From Bacillus sp. OxB-1 (GTDB lineage Bacteria; Bacillota; Bacilli; Bacillales_A; Planococcaceae), in assembly GCF_000829195.1 (NCBI RefSeq), contig NZ_AP013294.1, positions 3,421,001 through 3,485,000 on the forward strand: a DNA stretch of 64,000 nucleotides, in the 5' to 3' direction. The notes under the pieces are model-generated. The model did not search any database. It saw only the letters and a list, made by a program, of their open reading frames with translations, and was not told the DNA's origin. The position numbers and the translations under genes are program-made. This document shows, piece by piece, positions 8,396 through 15,659 of this stretch (its first letter is position 1; every line of letters begins with the position of its first letter).

Positions 8396-8689
8396 CTATT
8401 CTTGATTCCCGAAATCAACAGATTCATCATCAGCCAACTGCCTTAAATAGTGTGCAGTTTTTGACTTCTGTTCAGTTGAAAGTTGCGCATATAAATCAGG
8501 GTCAGCAAATTTTTTCACAATACGTGCTACTGTGTAAATTTCAGAATCTGTAGTCATTTTCATATAGTTATACTGCATTTCCACATATCCGTACAATATG
8601 TATAACGGTTCTATATAATCTGTGTCGTACTCTTCATTTTCAAAGAAGAGTGCACTGTCTCTTAGCATATCTTGAATACCATTATCCAT
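8396..8689 (-). CDS. Hypothetical acidic 97-residue protein
   Basis: ATG at 8689 has a purine-rich site (AAGGGGGA) just upstream. The product is acidic and mostly helical in appearance (ENEEYDTDYIEPLYILYGYVEMQYNYMKM, IVKKFADPDLYAQLSTEQKSKTAHYLRQLADDES), without signal peptide or membrane segment. I do not recognise a family. It overlaps the 5' end of the EamA remnant on the other strand, so it probably arrived or survived in a rearranged stretch. Confidence 0.55.
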   Translation of the reverse strand: MDNGIQDMLRDSALFFENEEYDTDYIEPLYILYGYVEMQYNYMKMTTDSEIYTVARIVKKFADPDLYAQLSTEQKSKTAHYLRQLADDESVDFGNQE

Positions 8690-8707
8690 TCCCCCTTCAT
8701 AAACAGA

Positions 8708-9007
8708 CGCTTTATTACCATTTGGGGAGGATTAATTTATCTAGGGGTAATATCGACAGCCATTGCATTCCTGCTATGGAATCGAGGTTTACAGATGTTA
8801 AATGCCTCTAGTGGCGGGCTTTACTTTTTCTTTCAACCCATCGTTGGAACATTATTAGGTTGGCTCATACTAGGTGAAACGCTTGGTATTTCCTTTTGGA
8901 TCGGTTCTATTTTAATTTTTTTTGGTATCTTCATAGTTATTAAAGATGGTCAAGAAAAATTCAAACACTCCGCCGATTCTTCACTTCAGAAAACACGTAG
9001 TTCATAA
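8708..9007 (+). pseudogene. 3' remnant of an EamA/DMT-family transporter
   Basis: The reading frame encodes only the last ~95 residues of an EamA permease: GGLIYLGVISTAIAFLLWNRGLQML, SGGLYFFFQPIVGTLLGWLILGE and a final membrane helix SFWIGSILIFFGIFIVI, then a charged tail. Whole family members are about 300 residues with ten helices; here only three are left. The sequence before it is the start of an opposing small gene, so the 5' two-thirds has been lost. Confidence 0.8.
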
Positions 9008-9091
9008 ACAAAGTGTCTCGACGTAAAGTTCAACGTTATGGGTTGCTGATTTACCTAAATCTCTAGGGCTGTCTAAAAAGCCGTAAAAATG

Positions 9092-9145
9092 AAGCAGGCG
9101 GGGAAAAATGGGATATTTTCTTCGCCTGCTTTTTGTTGTTTTCTA
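9092..9145 (+). terminator. Terminator after the EamA remnant
   Basis: AAGCAGGCG (9092-9100) pairs with CGCCTGCTT (9123-9131), followed by TTTGTTGTTTTC. It presumably served the intact transporter gene. Confidence 0.75.
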
Positions 9146-9202
9146 CCTTTTTCTGAACTCCTTAACCCGGGTGCTAATCCCTACCAAAGCAAAAATTGCC
9201 CC

Positions 9203-9473
9203 CTACTCGACTGTTCTGTAACAATAAATATACAATGTAATTGCATTCAATAGAATGGTACCGATAAGCAGGATTGCCGGAACGGATGCGATAACGCTAA
9301 CTGTATCCATAAGAGCAGACCAATCCTCAGCCTTAAGCCGTTCATAGAAACCGAAAACTGCAAAAGCAACGAAATAGAACAAGCACTCACGCCTATAAAG
9401 GAAAAGGTAACCCAATTCCAAGAACGCTTATCATGCCAAGCACAAGGCTACCAAAATTTAGCCAAGCAATCAT
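9203..9473 (-). pseudogene. Frameshifted small membrane protein gene
   Basis: An ATG at 9473 with AAGGGGA upstream opens MIAWLNFGSLVLGMISVLGIGLP, then hits a stop. A shift of one base continues as YRRECLFYFVAFAVFGFYERLKAEDWSALMDTVSVIASVPAILLIGTILLNAITLYIY to the stop at 9203. Joined, they give a ~90-residue protein with three membrane segments, resembling a small conserved Bacillaceae membrane family known to me only by its WLNFGSLVLG and EDWSALMD motifs. A sequencing error cannot be excluded. Confidence 0.65.
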
Positions 9474-9560
9474 GTCTCATTCCCCTTTTATTTTGTTTGA
9501 CATCATGTGGAATTCGATCACTTCCCCTAACAAGCTCGACTGCTTTGAACTGGTAGACCA

Positions 9561-9656
9561 CTAAAAAAAGAAATATACTACGATTTCAAAAATCGTAATT
9601 CCCACAACGAAACCGAGTACAAACAGCAACCACACCGGCATTTTGCTTTTTTTCAT
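9561..9656 (-). CDS. Possible 31-residue single-helix membrane peptide
   Basis: ATG at 9656 to TAG at 9561 encodes a peptide with KKSK at the N-terminus and one long hydrophobic helix (PVWLLFVLGFVVGITIFEIVVYFFF). A purine-rich site (AAGGGGGA) lies upstream but about 13 bp away, which is long. Positive-inside topology and codon sense suggest a real small protein; no homology can be claimed. Confidence 0.4.
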   Translation of the reverse strand: MKKSKMPVWLLFVLGFVVGITIFEIVVYFFF

Positions 9657-9759
9657 GTTTAATAACTAGTCCCCCTTCTACGTTATTCAACAATCCGGCC
9701 CGTCTAGGGAAAATATATTATTAATTTCTGAAAGCTAAACAATACGATAAGCATTTTCT

Positions 9760-9990
9760 TCACATGCTCTCTTCGTCAACGAATCGTAGCATTCCTTTTC
9801 CGACGGATATAACAGATTCCTGATTAAAAATGATACATGCTGTTCCACCGACATATTTTTCGCATTGAAACTCACCAAGAACTGTGACGTATCCCTCCTT
9901 AAAAAGATATATAAGTTCGCCATCATGTTCTTCAACAGCACTTAAATCATTATATAAGTATGCTTTAATCGGTTTATCATAAAATTTCAT
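9760..9990 (-). CDS. Hypothetical 76-residue protein
   Basis: ATG at 9990 gives MKFYDKPIKAYLYNDLSAVEEHDGELIYLFKEGYVTVLGEFQCEKYVGG..., a small soluble, beta-rich-looking protein. The ribosome-binding site (GAGGTTGTG) is about 12 bp away and weak. An overlapping frame at 9735-9941 is longer at its C-terminal end but starts inside this one and looks like a shadow. Function unknown; it sits in the decayed zone and could itself be a remnant. Confidence 0.45.
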   Translation of the reverse strand: MKFYDKPIKAYLYNDLSAVEEHDGELIYLFKEGYVTVLGEFQCEKYVGGTACIIFNQESVISVGKGMLRFVDEESM

Positions 9991-10034
9991 ATAGATTGCT
10001 CACAACCTCTACAATTAACTCATGCAACAAAATG

Positions 10035-10050
10035 GCCCCTTTATGGGGGG
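10035..10050 (-). terminator. Weak hairpin after the ydcF-like gene
   Basis: GCCCC (10035-10039) and GGGGG (about 10045-10049) form a short stem, followed on the minus strand by CCATTTTGTTG. It is the only candidate terminator downstream of the 10109-10687 gene; the stem is only 4-5 bp. Confidence 0.35.
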
Positions 10051-10108
10051 AACAACAATTTGTAAATCAACTTTCCAACTACGTTTCAAATTTTTTTAAT
10101 ACCCTTTT

Positions 10109-10687
10109 TCATTTCCCCATCAAATAGGTCTTCAACAGCGCAAGCCGCTCTCTTGTCTTCAGCTTCGCTTTCACGATCTGCGGAGTTTTAGCCGCCACCG
10201 CATCCGTAGTCAAGCCGAGATTCGCCGCAATCTTTCGCGCCCGCGCCACATGATAATCGCTTGTGATGAGGGTGACAGCGCTCACGCCTTCCGGAAGCAG
10301 TTCCTTCGAATTTTTGATATTTTCATACGTCGAAGTGGACATTGGTTCCAATAAAAGCCGGTCTTCCGCAATTCCATGCTCGACAAGGTACCGCCGCATC
10401 GCTTCCGCTTCCGAAACCGCCTCGTCCGGTCCTTGCCCTCCGGAGAGGATGAACTTCACCTGCGGATGAGCCTCGCCGTAAGCGAGTGCTGCTTCCAGCC
10501 GATATCGCAATGACAAGGAAGGCACTTCCCCATTCACTTTTGCACCAAGAACGATTGCCACCTCGTTTTTTCCGTCCGCTTTCGCCTTCAGTCCCTCCCC
10601 CATCCAATATCCAGTCAGCGCCCATAGGAACAGACCCAAGGCGGCTAGCAAGAGGCCGGACCTGACCAGCCATTTCCATGATTTCAT
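10109..10687 (-). CDS. YdcF/SanA-family (DUF218) protein
   Basis: 192-residue protein with an N-terminal membrane anchor (residues 6-27, LVRSGLLLAALGLFLWALTGYW) and a DUF218 domain: VAIVLGAKVNGEVPSLSLRYRLEAAL, ILSGGQGPDEAVSEAEAMRRYLVEHGI, ENIKNSKELL and LITSDYHVARARKIA. The family is linked to envelope integrity and vancomycin sensitivity (SanA) or S-adenosylmethionine binding (YdcF); the reaction is unproven. ATG at 10687 follows GGGGAG. Separate from the next gene by about 70 bp. Confidence 0.88.
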   Translation of the reverse strand: MKSWKWLVRSGLLLAALGLFLWALTGYWMGEGLKAKADGKNEVAIVLGAKVNGEVPSLSLRYRLEAALAYGEAHPQVKFILSGGQGPDEAVSEAEAMRRYLVEHGIAEDRLLLEPMSTSTYENIKNSKELLPEGVSAVTLITSDYHVARARKIAANLGLTTDAVAAKTPQIVKAKLKTRERLALLKTYLMGK

Positions 10688-10756
10688 ACCGACTCCCCAT
10701 TTCCATATATCCTTTCCGTAACCGGACGTTCGTTGTCCGGGAAAGGTCCCCTGCCA

Positions 10757-11695
10757 TCAAAACTCCAACGTATCGATCACATCACCGGTTTGCTTGTTGA
10801 CCAATTCGACTTTCCCTTCTTTCAACGGCTCTTCTTTCGAAACATACCAAATGTACACGTCCTGCAACTGGTATGCCTCGCTAATATCTTCCGAGAGCAG
10901 CGGGTGGATGATATAAGAGTCCGCCCCCTCCATCGCCACCGCATAATCCGCAAGGGTGTCCAGCTTGACGAAGCCATAGATCAAGTTCTCCCCGTACCTG
11001 CCATATTCGTGCAAGCGCGCCAAGTTTGTTGGCGGGTCAAGGTCACTCCAAGAAATCCCCTCCGCCTTCCAACCGAACGGCGCCCGTTCCGCATAGGTAA
11101 CTCCCAGACCCCCTTCTTTGACGAAGAAATAGCGCAACTCCCGGCTGAAGAAGTCGGAGTATCCCGGAATGTCTACGACATCCCCCTCCGCAGCAGCAAA
11201 CGCCTTTTCCGGAGTATCATAGGATTGGAATTTTTCCAGACTCAGCCAAGCGACGCCCGCTAAAATCCCGAAGGCTATCAAGGAATAGGCAAGCACATTT
11301 GGAAACCGCTTTTGTTTAATCATCCAATGGCAAAGTCCGAAAACAGCCCCAGTGACAAGGAAAAAGATATGGAACAGCATTGATTCCGGAGAAAACAGAT
11401 TGATGCTTCCATACCGCAAGTTGATGGCCAGCGTAGGAATAAAGAAAACGAGCATACAGCCTATAGGATAAAGCAAGCCTTTGAATGTATCGTATTTCGA
11501 ATCAATCCAATGAATGCTTCCCATATAAATAGGTAAACAGACGAACAGGAAAGCGACTCCGCTGACCGTCAGAAGCCAAACCGTCTCTCCCATGATGGAT
11601 TCTTGCATTCTGATGAAATAAGCAAGAATGTAAGCAATAAATCCGCTTAAATAAGAAAGAATCGGGGTGAGGATGTATAATGTGGTTTTCTTCAT
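10757..11695 (-). CDS. Membrane protein of unknown function
   Basis: 312 residues. Four or five hydrophobic segments lie in the first ~160 residues (LYILTPILSYLSGFIAYILAYF, VWLLTVSGVAFLFVCLPIYM, GLLYPIGCMLVFFIPTLAI, MLFHIFFLVTGAVFGLCHWMI, VLAYSLIAFGILAGVAWL). They are followed by a ~150-residue outside domain (EGDVVDIPGYSDFFSRELRYFFVKEGGLGVTY...). I do not recognise the family. The 21-bp repeat array at 11776-11901 lies about 80 bp upstream of its start. Confidence 0.7.
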   Translation of the reverse strand: MKKTTLYILTPILSYLSGFIAYILAYFIRMQESIMGETVWLLTVSGVAFLFVCLPIYMGSIHWIDSKYDTFKGLLYPIGCMLVFFIPTLAINLRYGSINLFSPESMLFHIFFLVTGAVFGLCHWMIKQKRFPNVLAYSLIAFGILAGVAWLSLEKFQSYDTPEKAFAAAEGDVVDIPGYSDFFSRELRYFFVKEGGLGVTYAERAPFGWKAEGISWSDLDPPTNLARLHEYGRYGENLIYGFVKLDTLADYAVAMEGADSYIIHPLLSEDISEAYQLQDVYIWYVSKEEPLKEGKVELVNKQTGDVIDTLEF

Positions 11696-11775
11696 CAGTG
11701 TCCTCTCCTTACATTTCTATTATTTAACTATAGGACGGGCATGGCTTAAGTATGTTCCTACAGCAGTGATGGTTG

Positions 11776-11901
11776 CTTGCATCCGGACTGCTTTTGCTTG
11801 CACTCCCGAGCCCGCCGCTTGCACTGGCTTGAAGTTTAATTGCGCCCCGTCGCCGGTTTCTTGCACTTCCCAGAACTTTGCTTGCAAATCCCAAAAAACC
11901 G
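11776..11901. repeat. 21-bp periodic repeat array, CTTGCA core
   Basis: CTTGCA occurs at 11776, 11797, 11818, 11860 and 11881, with a degenerate ATTGCG at 11839, so six units are spaced exactly 21 bp apart. The 15 bp between cores vary freely. It lies between the ABC ATPase stop (11932) and the start of the membrane gene (11695). No ORF explains it. A related array with the same core is at 54506-54573. Confidence 0.75.
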
Positions 11902-11931
11902 ACCCCCAATTAGGAGCCGGAGCAAACACCG

Positions 11932-12603
11932 CTATTTCAATTCCTCCACCGCAATTCCCCGCTTCCGCAATAAATCCGTATAGAACGGATCGTCCCCGAT
12001 CGAATACACTCGATCGCATAAATTGCCGATTTCGTCCATGTCATGGGATATGTACATAATCATCTTGCGTTCGCGTTTGGCGAGGTCGTGTAAATACGTT
12101 CCGATTTCCGTCTTCGATTTTAAATCAATGCCGACAGTCGGTTCATCCAGCAAGAGCAGGATAGGATCATGAAGCAGGCTGATCGCCATATTCAATTTCC
12201 GTTTCATCCCGCCCGACAACGAATGCACCGGCTCTTTCCAATGGGTCAGCTGCATGTCGAGACAAAGCTGTCGGCATTCTTCCGGCGATCGCCGTTTCCA
12301 CGACAGTTTCTCAAAGAAGCGCATATTCTGCTCGACGGTATACTCTTCCCATACCGCGATTTCTTGCGGGACATAGCCGATTTTAGGACGGATGCCCTTT
12401 CCATTTTGATAGGGCACACCGGCAAGCGTAACCTCTCCTGCCGTTGCCGGAAGCGCGGTCGCCAAGATTTTCAGCAAGGTCGATTTCCCTGCCCCGTTTT
12501 CCCCAACGAGCCCGACGATCTCTCCCGGCTGCATTTCAAATGAAAGATCGTGCAAGACGGTCTTCTTTTTATATGTTTTATTCAACCCAATCACTTCAAG
12601 CAT
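11932..12603 (-). CDS. ABC transporter ATP-binding protein
   Basis: 223-residue ATPase of an ABC-2 type exporter: Walker A GENGAGKST (about 35-43), Q-loop GYVPQEIAVWEE, signature HSLSGGMKRKLNMA, Walker B LLLLDEPTVG and switch histidine YISHDMDE. It is the last gene of a three-gene operon and overlaps the permease before it by 8 bp. The class is that of drug, bacteriocin or lipid exporters (NatA/YhaQ-like); the substrate is unknown. Confidence 0.93.
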   Translation of the reverse strand: MLEVIGLNKTYKKKTVLHDLSFEMQPGEIVGLVGENGAGKSTLLKILATALPATAGEVTLAGVPYQNGKGIRPKIGYVPQEIAVWEEYTVEQNMRFFEKLSWKRRSPEECRQLCLDMQLTHWKEPVHSLSGGMKRKLNMAISLLHDPILLLLDEPTVGIDLKSKTEIGTYLHDLAKRERKMIMYISHDMDEIGNLCDRVYSIGDDPFYTDLLRKRGIAVEELK

Positions 12604-13720
12604 ATGCTTTCCTCCTCTTCCCGATCCATATCGCCAGCAGTCCAGCGAGTAGAATAAGCGTAGCCGCCGGGACCGAGTCGGCCAGAAACGCTTGAACCGG
12701 GTGGACTCTTTCGAATGATCGACCCGCTTGGATCGGAATGATGGCGCCCCCCGTTACGACGAGCACCAATGCAATGGCCATGCCTCCAACATAAAATAGG
12801 AACATCTGTCGGAATAACGCGGCTAGCAAGAGCGCCAGTAAATTGACGGTGAGCCGGAAAGCGAACAGCGCCATGACACTCGGCATTTTCAGCATTCCGG
12901 GGAATATGACGTTGAAGACAATAAAACTTACAAGATCCACCACAAACAACATCGCCGTATAGACGACAAGCATGCCGACCGCGTAATACGGGAATGGCAC
13001 GGACGTGAATAGCCACCTCGCTCGCATCGCCGGCCGATTTTCCTTCAACATCCAATCGAAGAGGAAAAACGTCGCGATAATGGAGAATAAAGACCAGACC
13101 CCCTGAATGCTGATCAGCTCCCGATCGGACTCTTCCTGACTCCCTGTCTCATCCGCAAACGCGAACGTCGTCTGGATCAATGCCTCTTTCTGTTGCCTTT
13201 CCTTGCTTTTTTCAATGACTTCCTCATAATTCCACTCGTCCACCATTCCTTGCTCGGCAAACAGATGCTTGACGACATAAGCCGCTTTCGAACGGGCCGC
13301 GTCCTGCTGGGCCAAAGAAGTGATAGTTTCCACCACCGCCGGATAAGCAAACGAACGGTTGGAGGAATACGCTTCAATTAACGCATTACGTTGATTGTCC
13401 AAAATGCTTTCTTCATATCCTCTGCGGATGATGAAAACACTGTCCAGTTCGTGTTGTTCCAGCTTATGGAGTGCTTCTCCCTGGTCAAGCGATTGGACAT
13501 CGAACAGTTCGGTATTCCGGATTTCATCCGCCAGCTGGCCGGCCATGAGGCTCTCTTCCTCTACGACCAACGCAATCGGAACTTTCGTTTCGTCAATCCA
13601 CCCGCCGACCGTCCTCACGACGAGGATGGTGGCTAGGATCGGAAAAAGCAGCCAGATAACCGACCCCTTCCACTCCTTGCGCAGCCTGAACAAGAGGACA
13701 GGCATCCAATTCGTCCTCAT
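12596..13720 (-). CDS. ABC-2 type exporter permease (second)
   Basis: 374 residues with one N-terminal helix (about 20-37), a large extracytoplasmic domain (about 40-200, IALVVEEESLMAGQLADEIRNTELF...), then five or six helices at the C-terminal end. This is the YhgE/Pip- and ABC2_membrane_3-like layout. ATG at 13720 overlaps the stop of the preceding permease gene (ATGA). Its partner at 13717-14991 has the same topology, so the exporter is probably a heterodimeric permease with one ATPase. Confidence 0.88.
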   Translation of the reverse strand: MRTNWMPVLLFRLRKEWKGSVIWLLFPILATILVVRTVGGWIDETKVPIALVVEEESLMAGQLADEIRNTELFDVQSLDQGEALHKLEQHELDSVFIIRRGYEESILDNQRNALIEAYSSNRSFAYPAVVETITSLAQQDAARSKAAYVVKHLFAEQGMVDEWNYEEVIEKSKERQQKEALIQTTFAFADETGSQEESDRELISIQGVWSLFSIIATFFLFDWMLKENRPAMRARWLFTSVPFPYYAVGMLVVYTAMLFVVDLVSFIVFNVIFPGMLKMPSVMALFAFRLTVNLLALLLAALFRQMFLFYVGGMAIALVLVVTGGAIIPIQAGRSFERVHPVQAFLADSVPAATLILLAGLLAIWIGKRRKAYA

Positions 13721-14991
13721 GCGGACCACCTCTCTTTCACGGCACTCGATAGCCAAAGTGCCGCCAATCCGACACCCGCTAACAAGACTAGGTTCGTGTA
13801 ATTGGCATAATTCCGCTCTTCCAGCGCAATATCCATCATCCACTTCAGACTTTCATTGGAAAATAAAAGAGGAAGCGCCTCTTGGATGGCCTGCGGGAAA
13901 TACACCGTCGGAATAAACGCCCCGCTCGCCAATAGGAGGACGACGACATATAGCGACTGCATTAACAACGCACTACGCTCGGAAGGAACCCAGACGTCGA
14001 GCAACGCAAGGCCGACAAGGAATAGCAGTGCGTAAAGAAGCACATACAGCCCTAGCCTGAAGTAATCGAGCATAAATAGTTCGTGGGGAATGTACTTCTT
14101 GACGATGAAAAACACAGCGCCCCCTGCCAAACAACCTCCTAGCAATGATAGGAGGATACGCGCAAACAGGCGTTGCCATAATGTGACACCGATCAGTCGC
14201 ATGCGGGTCTGCATCGTCGCATGTTCTTCCTTGCCGGTGACGATATAAAAAACGAGCAGCCAGATTGTCAGCAAAATGAACCAGCCGGCGAGCAGATAGT
14301 ATTGTGTCGGCGAAGCGGTCGCCGCATTCGTCAGCACTTCCTCATCGAGCAGTTTATTCTTCCCTAACGTATAAAGCGTGAAATCGATGAACTGTTTCAG
14401 CATGAGGTCATATCGTTCCTCTTTGGTCATGTCGGTTTGTTTCGCATATGTATTGATGGTGAGGATATTCGCTTGTGCCGTGGCAAGCAGCCGGGACATG
14501 CTTTCGACCAATTCCTTGACGACCAGACTTTCCATCGGCTGTTCCGGGTTGCCGATGATCGGCAGCGTGACGGACACCCCTGTATACAGATCAGCCGTAA
14601 ACCCTTCAGGGAATGAAAAATAGGCACTGATCTCATTGTTATGGATGAATTGCTCTGCCGTTTCCCGGGGCAGCGTCACGATTTGCAGCAGCGCATCCCC
14701 GCTCGCGGTCTCTTCCAGCACTTTCGAAAATAATTGCGACTCCTTCGTCCCGTCTTCATCAACAAGTGCCACCCGGATCGCCGCCTCTTCCTCGGGTACG
14801 AGCAAGCTCGCGACAATCCGCAACGTCAGCCCAACGAGGAGGACGGGCAATAATAAAAGAAGAAGCAGGGTCGCCCACCTCTTCTTCAACTGGATCATGT
14901 ATTGATTCATGAAAAATAATATCCGCTGAATGGATAGCAAACCGCTCACGCCCAATCTTTGGTTGGTTTTATACGATTCTATGGATTGCAT
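13717..14991 (-). CDS. ABC-2 type exporter permease (first)
   Basis: 424 residues with the same design as its partner: one N-terminal helix (WATLLLLLLLPVLLVGLTLRIVASLL), an outside domain (about 70-230) and a cluster of helices to the end. Start is uncertain: ATG at 14991 has no clear ribosome-binding site, and an in-frame ATG at 14910 (MNQYMIQLKKRW) would be closer to the first helix. It is the first gene of the exporter operon; the long 21-bp repeat array starts right upstream. Confidence 0.85.
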   Translation of the reverse strand: MQSIESYKTNQRLGVSGLLSIQRILFFMNQYMIQLKKRWATLLLLLLLPVLLVGLTLRIVASLLVPEEEAAIRVALVDEDGTKESQLFSKVLEETASGDALLQIVTLPRETAEQFIHNNEISAYFSFPEGFTADLYTGVSVTLPIIGNPEQPMESLVVKELVESMSRLLATAQANILTINTYAKQTDMTKEERYDLMLKQFIDFTLYTLGKNKLLDEEVLTNAATASPTQYYLLAGWFILLTIWLLVFYIVTGKEEHATMQTRMRLIGVTLWQRLFARILLSLLGGCLAGGAVFFIVKKYIPHELFMLDYFRLGLYVLLYALLFLVGLALLDVWVPSERSALLMQSLYVVVLLLASGAFIPTVYFPQAIQEALPLLFSNESLKWMMDIALEERNYANYTNLVLLAGVGLAALWLSSAVKERWSA

Positions 14992-15013
14992 AGATGAGAC
15001 TAGTATAACAAAA

Positions 15014-15563
15014 TGTTGCTAGGTTGAGGGGGAACGTTTAAAAGTTTGGGGGATTTGTTGAGAGGTGGGATACGTTGCGAAGTTTGGAGGAAGTGTTTCG
15101 AACTTTGATAGTAGCGTTTCAAAGCCCGAGGCGAACGTTAGGAACTTGGCAAAAAACGTTGAGAGGTTCGTAGGATACGTTGAGAGGCGGGGAAACGTTT
15201 CGAAGTTCGAGGGATTTGTTTCGAACTCTGATAGAAGCGTTTCGAAGCCCGGGGCGAACGTTGGGAACTTGGCAAGAAACGCTGCGAGGTCCAGGAAATA
15301 CATTGAAAGGTGGGATAACGTTTCGAAGTTCAAGGGATTTGTTTCGAACTTTTTATAGAAGCGTTTCGAAGTCCAGAGGGAACGTTGGGAACTTGGCATG
15401 ATACGTTGTAAAGTTCGGGGAAAACGTTGAGAAGTGGGAAAAACGTTTCGAAGTTGGGAAGAAACGTTTCAAAGTTAATAGGAAATATTTCGAACTATGG
15501 ATGAAATGTTTTGAAGTTTGGATGAAATGTTGTGAAGTTTGGATGAAATGTTGTGAAGGAGCG
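15014..15563. repeat. Long 21-bp repeat array with 123-bp higher-order period
   Basis: About 26 tandem units with consensus near CGTTTCGAAGTTNGRGGGAA, most exactly 21 bp. Every sixth unit is shorter (17-19 bp). Blocks of six units (five of 21 plus one of 18) repeat as a 123-bp higher-order unit: equivalent units start at 15073, 15196, 15319 and 15444. The core TTTCGAA is nearly palindromic. Frames through it are broken by the short units, so it is not coding. It lies between the exporter operon start and the hpaE terminator. Confidence 0.9.
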
Positions 15564-15622
15564 TTATCGGGTTGTAAAGGAATCGTATTAAAACGCCTTG
15601 CACGCAAGAAATCGGAAAACCT

Positions 15623-15654
15623 AAAAAGGGGTGTCCGGAATGGACAGCCCCTTT
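15623..15654 (-). terminator. Terminator of hpaE, short form of the 205-bp element stem
   Basis: AAAGGGG-TGTCC (15625-15636) pairs with GGACAGCCCCTTT (15642-15654) over a 5-nt loop. On the minus strand the stem runs into UUUUU, and it begins 5 bp after the hpaE stop. The stem sequence is the same as the inverted ends of the three 205-bp elements in this window. Confidence 0.85.
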
Positions 15655-15659
15655 CAAAT

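Noticed and set aside
9735..9941. 68-codon frame overlapping the 9760-9990 gene
   Set aside because: It starts within the other gene in another frame and has no ribosome-binding site; treated as a shadow.
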